Numbered from the stretch's first letter, positions 11,061 to 22,835 are shown. The stretch is DNA of 58,569 nucleotides from Nymphaea colorata (GCF_008831285.2 NW_022205244.1:1-58569); one strand, 5' to 3'. Made by a program: numbers and translations. Notes: generated by a model not told the origin, from the letters alone.

Positions 11061-12423
11061 TCAAAGAAGTGAGGAGTGGTATTTTTTTAGCTTCAACTTG
11101 CAAGAGGGGACTGAGCTTGAACTGTTGTCCGTCTATATCGAAGAAGTCTTCTCGAAAACTCCGTTGCTTAGAGTGCCTAATAGGATTGAATTGAAATCGA
11201 TTTTTTATTTGGACATGAAGAAGCCCTTGAATTTCTCTATCTTGACTGGAGTGATGGGGACCGTCGGAGTGCTCGGGATGCTCGTGTTCATGTTCATCTC
11301 TTACTATTACTTTACCTGCTTCTACATGCGCTCCTCCAGAGAGTTCTCCTACTTTATCATGTCCTCGAAGGATTACTCGCTGGGCTCTTTCTATGCCTCC
11401 TCCGAAGAGTAGTGCCTTATCTATGTGGTGAACTGGTCGACGTAGCAACGCACCAGGTATTCCTCTATGATCTATAACTAGTTTTTGTGCTTGTTGTGCT
11501 TCTTCTGCTTCTCGATGATGAGAGTGTACCGATTCTTCAAAGCATTCTCAGTCCGACCGTCGAAGTATTTCACTATCTACGACCACTTCTTCGACCCCTT
11601 GTTCTGCTTTATGCACTTTAGCAGCTGGATGTCTTCTTACGCCTTCCAAGGACCCTTCTTCAGGTTCGGATTCAAGTAGCAGTTCCAATGTTCCCTGCAT
11701 TGCTTGGCGTTCCGGAATATCTTGTCGTCACGGGTATTGAGGAAATATAGACGCTGGGATATGAGTTTCCAATCCTTGGAGTCCTTGCTCTTCCCCTCGT
11801 AGCCTTTCTAATTGACTAGCCTGGCAAGCAGGTTGCTTTCCTCTTCGCTCCAATTGTTGGTAGCCAAGTTAATTTTTTTCAAGCTGAGCCATTTGAACAT
11901 GCACGATTCCGCCGTGACTCCGGGAATGAGGGAGGCGACGACTTCCCAATCCTGGTCGTCCTGGGTAATAATACTATTTACCAGCTACTTTTCGACATCG
12001 GTGAAGTTGTGCTTGTCGGCGTATTTGGAGATCACCCAAATGAGGATTTGGACATCCTATTCGCTCCAGTTCTTTTTTATGCGTTTATTCTTGATCATCC
12101 TAAATGGGGGCGATGGTACTTGTCGATGCGGAGATTGATGATCTTGAGGATGGTCTCGTCGCTCATGAATGCCTCGTAGATGCGTTCCTTCTGGAGCTTT
12201 GCTAACAGTGCGCCAGGATGTCTTCTCGAATCTCAGTGTGTTTTAGTTCGCCGAGAGTATTGACAAACTCCGAGAATCGTTCCCTGGCGACGAAGAGAGA
12301 GTGGAAGTGTTCGTGGGGGTTTTTAATGGACTTGGGAGGGGCTGGGGATGAGTAGGAATAGTCCTCCTCGCTGCCGTCCAGAAGATATCTGCTTTCCCGC
12401 TTGGTGGCCTCGTACATCTGCAT
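11061..12423 (-). CDS. Three-repeat Myb DNA-binding protein
   Basis: About 447 residues. Three SANT/Myb repeats lie at roughly 112-175, 178-240 and 241-290. Each opens with a W-(S/K)-x-E-(E/Q)-D/E-type helix and the third ends with a canonical GRTENALKNRY recognition helix, so DNA binding is likely. A 20-nt intron (12100-12119, GTACC...TTTAG) precedes repeat 1. The N-terminal 73 codons are joined to the rest by an apparent missing base near 12202-12213; otherwise translation could begin at the ATG at 12166. The tail is Gln/Glu-rich. The gene could be a general Myb factor or a SNAPC4-type snRNA-gene factor. Confidence 0.85.
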
Positions 12424-13106
12424 ACTAATAACTAATATAATCAGCCAGACAGCCCACTTCCCCCCTCAGCGTCGCCTCAATGGCCCATCAAAGTGCACAG
12501 TCCGCGCGGGATCAGCTCACGCGTCAGATTCTCAATTAATTGCCCATATCTGTGAAGGGGAAATGTTGAAATCCTATTACATTTTTTTGGGAGGTGATCA
12601 AGATAACAGCAAGATGGGTCTGCTGGAGTTGGCGTATCGCATGGCCTTTTTGCTGGGGTTTAGCGGTGGGGAAAGTGGGATGTTTGGAGTATATTGGAAT
12701 GGAGTAGCCCCGCTGGAAAAAGTTGGAGGGATGAAGCAGCGCCATGAGCCAAAAAATAAGCGCAAAAAAATGAATAGTAAAAAGGAAGAAGCTGGTTTAA
12801 GTCATCACTCTCCAATATTGGGGAATTATGCAAAGGTGAATATTTTATCCAACTGCAAATGTCTTAACTATAACTGCAAAATGCAGTAAAAATATCAAAC
12901 AAATTTAGAATGTTAGAAGGAACGTCCCACCCTTTACCGATGGTTTTCCAGATCGGTGGTTTTTGTTTAGGAATTTATTGTTATAGAATACTGAAGAAAG
13001 AAGTTGCATTAATGGTAGGCGGATTTCGAAGCAGGTGTGAGCTTCGATATTTGAGTATAGGTGGAATGGGAATGGAAAAGTTATAAATATTTCTTTTTCT
13101 ATAGAA
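12424..13106. other. Spacer of 680 bases without a convincing gene
   Basis: Open stretches exist on both strands but none has protein-like sequence over its length. The best candidate is a 29-codon plus-strand frame at 12480 that is followed by a TGA. A hairpin, ACCGAT...ATCGGT with an inner GG/CC stem, occurs at about 12935-12958 and is followed by a run of T. Confidence 0.4.
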
Positions 13107-13322
13107 ATGATGTGGCGCCTGAAATTCTTCCTCCTCTGCTCCATACTTGCGTGGGCCTGCTCATGCCAAAATCTGAGGACAGCTCCAGCCGCCCCCTCCC
13201 TCAGCAACAGCGGCGAGCTGACCTACGACGAGGAATTGAGAAAGGCCTTGCAGACAGCCGATACTTCCTCTTCCGCACGCTTGGACATCCTCGTTGACGT
13301 GGAAGGCGACTTCAGCGTTTGA
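13107..13322 (+). CDS. Small secreted protein
   Basis: A 71-residue protein. The first 20 residues form a clear signal peptide: a basic start, a Phe/Leu core and an alanine/cysteine-rich cleavage region. The mature part is acidic and Ser/Ala-rich with no further cysteines. No family is recognised. It may be a secretory-granule or surface peptide, but this is a guess from its type only. Confidence 0.6.
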   Translation: MMWRLKFFLLCSILAWACSCQNLRTAPAAPSLSNSGELTYDEELRKALQTADTSSSARLDILVDVEGDFSV

Positions 13323-13499
13323 CATCACCGTGATATCAATACACCATCATATACCAAACCCATCCTTACCCACATAGAGAAAAAGCGACCCCAAATCCTC
13401 TTTCCTTTTCATTTATCAAAATGGACTCATATGATAATTGCTCTAATTTCCATCCATTTTTTGAACTATTAACTATTCTCCCCTTATAATTGATTTTGA

Positions 13500-14309
13500 A
13501 TGAATCTATTTGACGAGTTGGGAGGCATCACCCCACGAACCGAAGGAGGCATCAACAGACAGCAGGACAGAGAGGGCGAAGAGCACGTCGAGCATCACCT
13601 TCACACCGAAAACGGACTTGACGAAGAAGAGGCAAACTCATTCAAAAAAGATGAGGCGCCCACTGGCTGGACTCGCTTCATCAAAGTCGCATACTACGTA
13701 CAGTACTTCCAGGTGAGCGAAAAGGAAGTGGTGGAGAGGATCACCTACTCGATGCCATCCCGCATCAAGCAGACTTCATCAATCTCACGCAATCCAATCC
13801 CGACTTCTACGGTCCGTTTTGGATACTGACCACCCTGATAATGCTGCTGGGGTTCGTGGGAAACTTCTCCAACTACCTGTTGTCGATTTTCAGTTCGGGA
13901 GAGATCTGGAGCAAATACTTTTTTAGATTGGAGTTCATCAGGGAAGCCATCATCCTCGTCTATACCTTTGGGTTTGGAGTGCCAGTCGCCATCTACTTCA
14001 TCCTCAAGCTCAATGCGGAAAAACTGGAGCTTGGACTGCCGAATGTACCTCGTTGTATAGTCAGCTGATTTGCCTTTATGGGTATTCGCTTTTCTGCTTC
14101 CTTCCCGCTGTTACCGCCTGCATCCTCCCGATTGGCTTCCTGCAATGGCTTTGCATGCTGTACGGTTTGGCAATTCCTGTCTCTTCCTTCGTGCAAGTTT
14201 GGGCAAGCATTCGCAAGGAGTAAACTAGGTAGTTCTTTTATCTGTGATCGGAGGAGCCCAGCTAATCTTCATCCTCTGTCTGAAGCTAATCTTCTTGGAA
14301 CTGCTATGA
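13500..14309 (+). CDS. Yip1-family (YIPF1/2-like) membrane traffic protein
   Basis: About 270 residues. The cytosolic segment WTRF...YYVQYFQVSEKEVVERI, then SNPDFYGPFW and LYGYSLFCFLPA, are the Yip1-domain landmarks of YIPF1/YIPF2. These Golgi/ER proteins act with Rab GTPases. Five hydrophobic segments follow. The frame needs a missing base near 13768, near 14048 and near 14229; restoring one base gives the expected family sequence at each. At 14045-14064 a 20-nt GT...AG intron is an alternative, but the unspliced residues match the family better. All breaks are consistent with consensus errors and not with a decayed gene. Confidence 0.82.
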
Positions 14310-14416
14310 TCGATGATTATTTATTCACCCCATACATTTAGATATAAAAATATGCATAAATTCCCTATCGATCAATCTCTCGCAATGACTGCTAAGATGC
14401 GTGAGTGATTACCTGC

Positions 14417-16286
14417 ATGATCAATCCCAAAACCAACTACAACGATACCTCCACCAATGCCAGCCTACTCTCACAACGCAAGAAAAGAGCCTCCAAAATC
14501 ACACAACCCATTCCAGCCAATGATAGGACAGACCTCATCTTCCCCAGACATAGAGAAATCTACTAAGTTGTCAACGATAAGTATCAGCTCAGAGATCTGA
14601 TCATCGAAGAATGCAAAAAGCACAAACTAACCCTGCAGACTCATTCCTACTGCTTCGAGAGGGGACCCAAATCCTACATGTACACCAAGTGCATCCCCTG
14701 CGGTCACAAACTGAAGCTGAAGTACAAGAAGATAAACGGAAATCCCAACGAAAAGTTCAAACTGATCTTCTTCGACAACACCCACAACCACACCAACTTC
14801 TGCAAGAAGTCAAAACACCATTACAACATGAACGAAGTCTTCTAGGAGATGAAAAACGCGCCCAAGGATATGATGATCGACGATTTCAAGGAACACCTCA
14901 AGAACAAGTTCAACCTAAACGACAGCCACTTCTATTACTACTGGGCAGGTATAGAAAATGCCACGAATCCATAAAATTGCTCATCGACTGGTTCAAGAAG
15001 CAGGATTGCTTCATGTGCACCGACATCAGCAGGATCGACGATCCCAAACCGCAAGACGTGTCTGAGATGTCCTTTGAGGAAGATCCGCCCTTCTTCATGT
15101 TCATCCTCCCCAAAATGGAGGAAAACTACAAGAGATACGGGTAGTGCTGCTACTTCAACGTCATCAAGGGCCTCATCAAGAAAAAAACCATCCTGGAGAA
15201 CAGGTAATGGCTGGTCGTATCGTACAACGGCCTTTCTTTCAATAACCGCTTCGCTCCCTTCGCGCTTGCCTTCGTGTAAAACAACAAAGATTCTGTTGAA
15301 AATATCGTCCAAATCACCAAAAGATTGTTCAACAGGGCAAACAAGATCCCCAAGACCATCATCACTCCCTACCAGGACATCTTCTTCGAAATCCTCGATA
15401 AAATGAGGAAAAACCACATCTTCAAGGGCCTGCACATCTTCGACGGAGTGGAGGAACTGGAGGAGATCCGGAGAGTCATCACGACGTCAACCAAGTGAAG
15501 TACTTCTAAGAAGTTATCTGGTCGACTTGCAAGGCTGAATACAACTACAACACGCTGAAATTGCAGAAAAACCTGCTGCCGACGCTGCAGGTAAGAATGG
15601 TATTCAATGATTTGCAGAAGAAGGCGCCCAAGATGTGCTTCGCGTTGATCGAAACCGACGGATTCGTGGGAATGGGATTCAAATACTCAGCAAACAGGTA
15701 CATGTCGATCCTGGTCCGCTACCTCTTCACGCACAACAACCAAGGCGCAACTCCAGCGAGGCCCAAGGACTTATACTCGGCGATCCGCTTCCTCTCCAAG
15801 GAGTACATAAAACTGATGGAGCCAGAACTCACCTACATCCGCTACGACACTTGGAAGTTCGAACAGTACATGAACATCCCTGAAATGCTGCTGATCAGGA
15901 ACAACCTCAAGATGGCCATCATGGACATCTTCCTCGCGGAGTTCCACAAGGTCTTCGAGCTTGATGCGCGCGAAAGAGAGCTAAAGGATCCTTCCCTCCC
16001 ACACATGAAGACCTACGATATCTTCGACAAGCGGTGCAAATCCTTGTTCGTGGTGGCGGCCCGTCCTGAGTACGATTCCGACGGCGTTTTCGAGAAGTGT
16101 ATCTGGAAGTGCAACTGTCTCTACTCCGTGAAGTGCGGCATGCCCTGCTGCCACGAGATCAAGGTGGTGATGATGAACAACGGCAGCCTGCTAGATCAGG
16201 TGAACTAGCGATGGGTGCAGCCCAAGATCGGCAGGAAGAAGGCTCCAGGCAGGCCCAAACTATCACGCAGGAACATGATGAAATGA
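14417..16286 (+). CDS. Mutator-like transposase-derived SWIM protein
   Basis: About 623 residues with the domain order of MULE transposases and FAR1/FHY3 proteins. An N-terminal C-x2-C...H-x-H zinc-binding (WRKY/GCM-like) region lies near residues 90-125. A RNase-H-like core follows (about 210-360) with the WLVVSYNG and PFALAFV strands. A SWIM finger, CNC...CCH-EI, sits near residue 563-585, and a GRPK AT-hook-like tail ends the protein. The usual first Asp (DATY) is replaced by SYNG and the ITDRD motif by ITPYQD, so the nuclease is probably inactive. Two missing-base sites (about 14943 and 15471) are needed. No terminal inverted repeats were found around it. It may be a domesticated gene. 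Confidence 0.8.
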
Positions 16287-16451
16287 TGATGAGCATTGAT
16301 TGCACCCCCATATGCTGAATCTAAAGGTTATTTAATAATTATCCTGCCAGTGTCGATGGTGTGGGTTTCAGTCCTCGAAGAATAAATCCTAATATTTTTC
16401 AACATATGCAAAGATATTTTGCATTTGAATTTAATTTTAATAAATAAACCT

Positions 16452-17489
16452 ATGTAACTAAGCGTAGATTAAAAAATACAGGCGGCAATCCAGCCCCTTT
16501 TAGACAGAATCACCGCCCTTTAGGCCGAAAACTAAAAAGTCAAACAGGAAATCGCCTCGCTTCACACGGCAAACCAACCCAAGACCGCCCACAAACCAGG
16601 TATATCTCCATACATCAAGCCCCCAAACCACCCGCTGAACCCGTTGAACGCCCGCAAACAGTCAAGGGAGGAAGAAAAAATCTGTCTAAAATCACGACAT
16701 AAAGCCCGATTCCAAAACTGATAAGAAACCAGCACCGAAAAAGGAAGAGCCTAAGGCAGAAGGCGAAGAGCCTAAGCCGGAAAACCCAAAGCACCCGGGC
16801 ACGAAGACACCAGTTATCACCAATAAAAACATCTCCTCCCCCAATATCGCCAAAGGTACCGCTTTTCATAATCTAGAACCCAATCCCACCAATAAGGACG
16901 TGAAGGGCAAGCCAACCACAGGCACAGGCAACCGATCCAGCGCAACCAACCTCAACAATAAGAGCGTCGTTGCTGATAAAAAAACTACCAATAAATCCAT
17001 CGAGCACCACGAGGAAAAGAAGGAAGGGGAGAGCATCACGAGGAGAAGAAAGAACACACAAGCCACGAAAAAGTTGAAAATGGAAAACAGCCATCCGCCC
17101 ACAATCCCAAAACTCCACCAATCACTAAGACAAAACCAGCAGAGATAAAAAAGCCAGTGACGCCGGCTCCAGTCCCTGCCGGTAACAAAAAAGGAGGCAA
17201 GACTCCGGCTACTGACAATAAGAAAAAGCCAACAGACCCCAAAGTGGAATCTCCTAAGGAGGAGACGAAATAGGAGCATAAGGAAGAGGTGAAATAAGAG
17301 CATAAGGAAGAGACTAAGTAGCAGGAACTTACTGACGAGACCAAGCAGGAACTCAAAGTAGAGGAAGCTCCTCAGGAGAATGGAGAACACGTTGAGCACG
17401 TCGAGCATGCTGAGAAGGAGAAAGAAGAGCCAGCAGTTGAGACTGCACAGGAATAGGCACAGCCAGTTGCAGAGGAAGAGGCTCTTTGA
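16452..17489 (+). CDS. Lys/Glu/Pro-rich low-complexity protein
   Basis: About 346 residues. Residues 1-45 form a coiled coil (an IQPLLDRITALQAENQ-like heptad run). The rest is Lys/Pro/Glu-rich with repeated KQEHKEE units and a His/Glu-rich segment, and is almost certainly disordered. Three frame breaks are needed, each in a run of one base: CCCCC at 16620, AAAAAA at 16675 and GGGG at 17026. No family is recognised; it resembles neurofilament-like or MAP-like charged tails only in composition. Confidence 0.65.
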
Positions 17490-17664
17490 TATTGACAAAA
17501 ATTGTACATCTATCTAATGAACGCACCACATCTTGCAGTATAATAGTCTTTAAACTTAGTATCGGCACATGGATGATAAAATCTAATGCCTGACAAGTAT
17601 TTGAGCCGTTGGGTCGTATACAAGTCAATGAAGTTATATTCTAAATTATAATTTGAACGGAGTG

Positions 17665-18278
17665 ATGCAGAAGAACCAAAACTACGATTACCTCATAAAA
17701 CTTTTGGTGATCGGCAACAGCGGCGTGGGGAAGACCAACATGCTCCTGAAGTTCTGCGAGAATAACTTCATGACCTCCCACCTCACCACCATCGGCATCG
17801 ACTTCAAGATCAAAACCATCACCGTCGGAAAAGACAAAATTCGACTACAGATCTGGGACACTGCCGGCCAGGAGAAGTTCAAGACCATCACGCAGACCTA
17901 CTACAGAGGCGCCATGGGGATCGTACTGACCTATGCGATAAACGAGCGATAAAGTTTCGAGGATATCTAGAACTGGGTGAAGCAGATTAAAATGCATGCT
18001 TCCGATAATGTCACCAAGGTGCTAGTCGGCAACAAATCAGATATCGAGGATAGGCAGGTCTCTCACTCGTAGGGGGAAAGACTGGCCGGAGAGCTGGGCA
18101 TTAAATTCTTCGAGACGAGTGCAAAGGCGGGCACGAATATCGAATAATTATTCTATTTCATGGCTGAGGAAATCAAGTAGCGGATGGACCAGGAGGAGAA
18201 GGTGGGGGTTTTGTCCTACACTGGGTCCAACTGCACAAGCACAGTAGCGATAAGGAGAAGAAGGACGAGTGCTGCTGA
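17665..18278 (+). CDS. Rab GTPase, Rab8/Rab1-like
   Basis: A 204-residue Rab. It has the P-loop GNSGVGKT, the switch [13 protein letters not shown] segment, the WDTAGQEKF switch II, GNKSDI in the NKxD position, and ETSAKA. The C-terminus is KKDECC, a double-geranylgeranylation site. The IDFKIKTI signature is typical of the Rab8/10 and Rab1 group, which act in Golgi-to-surface traffic. Three reassigned codons fall at family Gln positions (DIQNWV, SQGERLA, IKQRM), good support for UAR=Gln. One base appears to be missing in the GGGGG run at 18204-18208. Confidence 0.93.
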
Positions 18279-18343
18279 TTTATATCTGGTGTGAGGTTGC
18301 GCATCAGGATTGGATTATAATTTGTTGTGGTTATTAAATATCG

Positions 18344-19227
18344 ATGAATACGCTGCTCAGGAGCATCAGCAGATTCGGAACACTCAATGCGCAATTCCTT
18401 ATCAATAAGTCCAGAAATGCCGTCAGGTTTGAAACGCAAAACATCACCTGGGACTTCGAAGAGGTCAGCTACCAGACACAGGCCTTCGCAAAGGGCCTTG
18501 CCTCTCTTTCCTTCCAGAAGAGTAGATATAATTCAACGCAGACGACAACTTTTTGGTGAGACTGCCCTCAGGACAGCAAGCTGAGTCGTACATCGTCAAG
18601 CTCGGAGCCGCCGGAATCAGCGCCAACGTGATTCTCTCTCAGGCGAGGACCTCCGACGAGCTGGATGCCGAAATCAAGAAGAATAACATCAAGGGCATCA
18701 TCTTCGAACCCACCCTCACCGTTGGAAGTGAACAGTACATCGACGTGCTCAATAAACTGATCCCTGAACTTGCCACCACTCCCAATGGAGCCAGAGTCAA
18801 ATCTGCAAAATACCCCTCGCTTTCGGCTTTAATCCAGACCAACTTTACTCCTATCCCGGTGTGTTCAAGTTCAGAGTAAAGCTTATTCGATTTAGAGCGT
18901 TTTGAACTACGCAGAGGACAAATATTTCAAATTGGCAGAAAACCCAGATACGAAGCCATCGCCCTTCCTGAGTCCAAGAATGCCATTTTCATCACGCAGC
19001 CAGCTCACGACTTCGCTTTCAGAGCAGGCATCCTCAACTCCAACCTCAACGGAAAATATGTGGTGGTCGTTGAGCCCAGGTTCGTCAACAAAATCGCACA
19101 ATATCACGACGGTAATGTCGACCTCATCGCCACTGAAGACATCTACGACCTGGATCCCTCGATCAACGCATTTGTGCCGAAAGGATCGGATCTTTTGAAG
19201 GAGCATCCCAAAAGGACAGAGCTTTGA
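18344..19227 (+). CDS. Truncated acyl-CoA synthetase-like protein, probably mitochondrial
   Basis: About 288 residues. The opening resembles the N-terminus of AMP-forming acyl-CoA synthetases: a basic LLRSISRF leader, an ITWDFEEVSY segment, AESYIVKLGAAGISANV, KGIIFEP and the PGVFKFRSVLNYAED region. It lacks the P-loop (TSGTTGxPK-type) and the whole adenylation C-terminus, so activity is unlikely. A 20-nt intron (18876-18895) is strongly supported because its removal gives the conserved FRSVLNYA segment. Missing bases near TTT 18507, TTT 18844 and CCC 18943 complete the frame. The leader suggests mitochondrial import. It may be a structural or regulatory paralogue. Confidence 0.68.
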
Positions 19228-19273
19228 TAGACAGATTCAGAAATATTCGTCAAAATTAATGTATAATGGTTGA

Positions 19274-19618
19274 TCATATAAGGAGTGAGGGTAAGGGATC
19301 ATATGGAACTGTTTCGGTAGGTTTATTGCCCAAACCGAATGCGCTTGCATCAACGGATTTGCGTCTTTCTGCTCTCTTTTTGATAGTGGTCGAGATTTAA
19401 TGCTGCATCTAGGCAATCCTATTGAGGAGGGCCTCTTTTGCTGCATTTAGGCATGAAGTGCTACCTTCCATTTTTAACAGAGTGAGATTTTTGAGTGTCT
19501 GGTCGAGAATGGCCTTGGCAGTGAGTGGCTCTCCCTATGAAACGAGAGTAAATGCATAGCTAAGGCTCTTCTAATGCGTTCTCAGGATCATTTCTAGATT
19601 TTGTTCGTTGGTAATCAT
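19274..19618 (-). CDS. Small helical protein, possibly MIT-like
   Basis: A 114-residue protein in one frame. Residues 8-85 form three amphipathic helices with an AKAILDQTLKNLTLL-type spacing and an EALLNRIAQM helix, loosely like MIT domains that bind ESCRT-III or microtubule factors. The tail is basic and Pro-rich. The domain guess is weak; the gene call is supported by three in-frame UAR codons and convincing helix periodicity. Confidence 0.62.
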
Positions 19619-19922
19619 GATCGTTCGAATTTAGGAATATAATTTTAGAAAATTGAATCATATTTTGCTTTGTTTGGTTAATAAACACCCAAAACCCTCC
19701 GAGATTTCGCTCCACTAAGAAAACGTCGAGAAGTTAGTGGGGAATTATTTCCTTTTTTTACTATAGGTTGAAAAAGCAATTTTATTTATTGTGCTTCTTT
19801 GCTGCAAAATGAGATTAAAACTAAGTAATAGGGGTGGTGAGGGCCCAGAGGGGGAATTTTATTGGCTTGGCTTATATAATATTTGATGGATTATAAACTT
19901 TATAACTAAAAGGGAGGAGCAA
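19619..19922. other. AT-rich spacer
   Basis: About 300 bases between a minus-strand and a plus-strand gene, so it should hold two divergent promoters. Nothing beyond AT-rich tracts could be defined. Confidence 0.5.
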
Positions 19923-21826
19923 ATGGGATGCGGAGTCTCTTAGGAGGACGTCAAGGCAGTCTCCCTGCCATCAAACGACCGCTACGACCGGCGAGAACTG
20001 ATCGGAGTGGGCCACCACGGTCGAGTCTACAAGTCTTTCTATGAACTGGACAAAAAATAATACGCAAACAAGGTGATCGACCAGTTCAGGCCCAATACCA
20101 ACCTGCAGAAAGTAGTCACCGGGTCGGCAGAACTCATCAACCGACTCAAGAAGCTCAGAAACGATAAAATTGCATCCTATTACCAGATCGATTTCAACGA
20201 AAAGGAAGTTTCCATCATCATGGAACTCTCCAAGGAAGGCACCCTCAAGAAGTACATACAAAAAAATGGACCCCAGCCTGAAGAAATTGCCTCCAATTTT
20301 GCAGAAAACCTCCTGCTAGGATTGGAATACCTCCACAACGCCGGCGTCCTGCACAAGGATCTCAAGACCAGCAACGTCCTCGTGATGCCCAAAAACGAAC
20401 TCAAGCTGAGCGACTTCGGAATTGCCGAGATTTACGATGAGAGATTGACGGAAAGTAAGGGGAAAGGTTATATAAAAAGCTAAATTGATTACTACAGAGG
20501 AGACAGCTTGCCTTACATGGCTCCAGAAGTCATCAAGAACATAGAAATCATCGATAGGTCAGACGTCTGGAGCGTTGGATGCATCGTCGTGGAGATTTTG
20601 ACCGGTAGGATACCCTGGACAGACCTAGCGGATAATTTTTAAAAAACCTTTAAAATTATATCGAATGGAGCCCTACCGCCACTGCCCAAAAACTAAGCAA
20701 ATAGTGAATAGCTTTCTAGAGGCATGCTTAGCAGTCATTCCGACGCAACGGTCGAGCGTTAAAGATTTGCTCGGGCATAAATTCATCAGGAAATATTCTA
20801 AAAACTCATCGGTTTTCTTCTAAGAAACTTCACTCGACAACATAAAGGTAACGCTTGAGAACTCTGACAAGATGAACAGAATGCAATAGAAGAGTGAAAA
20901 AAACGCAAAAGTTCAAAATTTCCTCAACGATTCGATAGAGCTTAGGAAATAGGCAACATAAATGAGTTGGTATTTGGAGTTCCTAGAGATAGAGAATCAC
21001 GCATATCACGGAGAAATAGGATCTCTCGAGAAATCGACGAAAATGTGCTGAAGATAAAGGAAGCTCTGCAATCAATTGAGCCGAAAAAGACAAGATAATC
21101 CCCCGAGGAAAAGGAAGTGAAGAAAACAATAGCAAATCAAGAGTAGCTGCACACTGTAATCCTCAACAATAAGAAGGTCCAACTTGATCCCGCCAGATAC
21201 AAGACCAATAACGCCCACAAGAGGATCAGAACCGAAGAAAATTAGTGGAACTCTCCCCTCGAAATAAATCTAGACTCAAACACTCCATCCAGGTGAAAAA
21301 TTGGCCCTCGATTCCACCAGCTAGTATTACGATCCATTCAAGCACCATAGCTCCAACTTCGAAGACTCTCTTGATGCGGAAATGAGGGTGAATAACCTAA
21401 GACTAGAAACAGAGCCAAACTCTTCTGAATACTCTGATCGGGAATACTTCAAGAGACCTCTTAAGCTGCTGAAGAAAAGCTAAAGGAGAGCAAGGAGAGT
21501 TCTGATTCAGCAAGAAGGTGAGCAACTAGACCAGCAAGACCATGATGAAGAACGACTTGCTGCAGCTGCACGAGGAGGAACTCGAGGAAGATCTAGAATT
21601 ATCGAGGAAAATCAGGGCCTACACGTAGACCAAGCGAGAAGAGAGAGTGATCGACACTGAGCTGGCGAGAGCTGAAAGAGACAGGTTCATCACCCAGCAA
21701 AAATTAATGAAGAAATTGAGGGAGGAGGAAAAGTCCAAGTGGGAGTAAGAACTCAAGAAGGGAGCAGAGATACTCAAGAAATAGCTGAAGTATTACTATT
21801 ACAGTCCAAATCCGCTCATCAGCTGA
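19923..21826 (+). CDS. N-myristoylated Ser/Thr kinase with coiled-coil tail
   Basis: About 634 residues. MGCGVS at the N-terminus is a myristoylation and palmitoylation signal. The kinase domain (about 22-275) keeps the Gly loop (GVGHHGRVYK), the VAIK-type Lys (YANKVID), HKD in place of HRD, SDFG, and MAPEV, so it is probably active. Residues about 300-634 are charged coiled coil. Five small frame breaks are needed: an extra base near AAAAA at 20688, a missing base near 21029, an extra base near 21290, and missing bases near 21453 and 21512. The net change is one codon-neutral set that ends at TGA 21824. Confidence 0.8.
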
Positions 21827-22022
21827 CCCATCCGCATTTTATATTGATAGTTTCTATCCATCTCCAATTCAACGAAGCCCTATCACCATATCACCTATCA
21901 CCTATCACCTTATCATACATCCATCAGCAATCCCTCAATCCATCATGCCATTCATCTATTAATGCATTCAAAGAGTTATGCCCATCTTACGCTCTTGTAC
22001 GGTATAATTAGGAATCCACAGA

Positions 22023-22784
22023 TCACACACTGATATCATGCAACTTATCGTTGGTGACGGCATTTCTGAACATTTCCGACTTGTCCTTGGTGATGACGCA
22101 GTAGTCCACGTGCGATCCCGATCCCAAATCGTGGTAGATACCGGCTGAGATGGCCTCAATGCAGAGGTTAACCGCCTACTCGCGAGTCATGTCGTCCTTG
22201 TACTTCGATTCGAAAATAGTCATCGCGTGCAAAGAACCGCTTCCCATCGTCGCGAAGGGCAGGTAGGAGTAACTAAATCGGACCATCTTACTTTCCCTAT
22301 GCGCTGAGCATCACCAAATGCGCTCCCAGCACGTCGTAACCGCCGACGATGAGGTAGGCGCCCAGGTGGCCCTGGTAGCGGTACAAAAGACTCGCAGTGG
22401 AGGTGATGTAGGAGCTGACTCTGGTCTGTCTGCCGGAGTTGAGACGCTGCAGTTCGAGGTTGGAGGACATGAAGAGGTTGACGAATTGGGTGTCTGCAGC
22501 TGTGCCGGCGCCGCATGCGTATATGTTGGGAGCGATATAGTGAATCTTCTCGCAGTTCTTTTCGACGACGATGGAGCCGCCAGTCGCTCTGGTATCGGCA
22601 GCCAGCACCACTCCTTCCGCGAACTTCACACCCACGATGGTGGTGCCTGTCTTTTTGTAGGAGAGGGACTTGATGGCTTTTTTTTCCTCCAGGAGTTTGT
22701 TTCTGAGTGGAATTGGGTCTACCTCTGGGTGAGGGTAAAATCGAAGCCTCCGAGCTGGTCGGAGTAGTTTTGAAGGTGGCTCAT
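22023..22784 (-). CDS. PSMB7: 20S proteasome subunit beta-2 (PSMB7-type)
   Basis: About 247 residues. After a propeptide of about 45 residues comes GTTIVGVKF, so the catalytic Thr is exposed by cleavage after Gly. ADTRATGG, the [12 protein letters not shown] segment, GSGSLHAM and DLGSGSHVD are the beta2/Pup1 hallmarks, the trypsin-like site. A 19-nt intron (22273-22291) splits the region before [13 protein letters not shown]. One base is missing in a CCC run near 22733 within the propeptide. This is a housekeeping gene, so its breaks argue for sequence errors and not gene decay. Confidence 0.95.
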
Positions 22785-22835
22785 GATTTAAAAATAATTT
22801 AAATATAAGATATATGGGTATAGTTGCATACAAAT

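Noticed and set aside
11098-11679. Hydrophobic plus-strand frames that look like a membrane protein
   Set aside because: They are complementary to the Myb gene's Lys/Glu-rich C-terminal tail, and the Myb repeats are unmistakable on the minus strand.
12401-12889. 162-residue plus-strand frame in the long spacer
   Set aside because: It overlaps the start of the Myb gene, has no protein-like pattern, and lacks a plausible domain or signal.
13500-14309. Programmed -1 frameshifting in the Yip1-family gene
   Set aside because: Similar breaks occur in many unrelated genes, often in mononucleotide runs, with no shared slippery heptamer. Sequence error is simpler.
17665-18278. UAR codons read as Glu, as in peritrichs
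   Set aside because: At conserved Rab positions (DIxNWV, SxGERLA, IKxRM) the reassigned codon fits Gln better than Glu.
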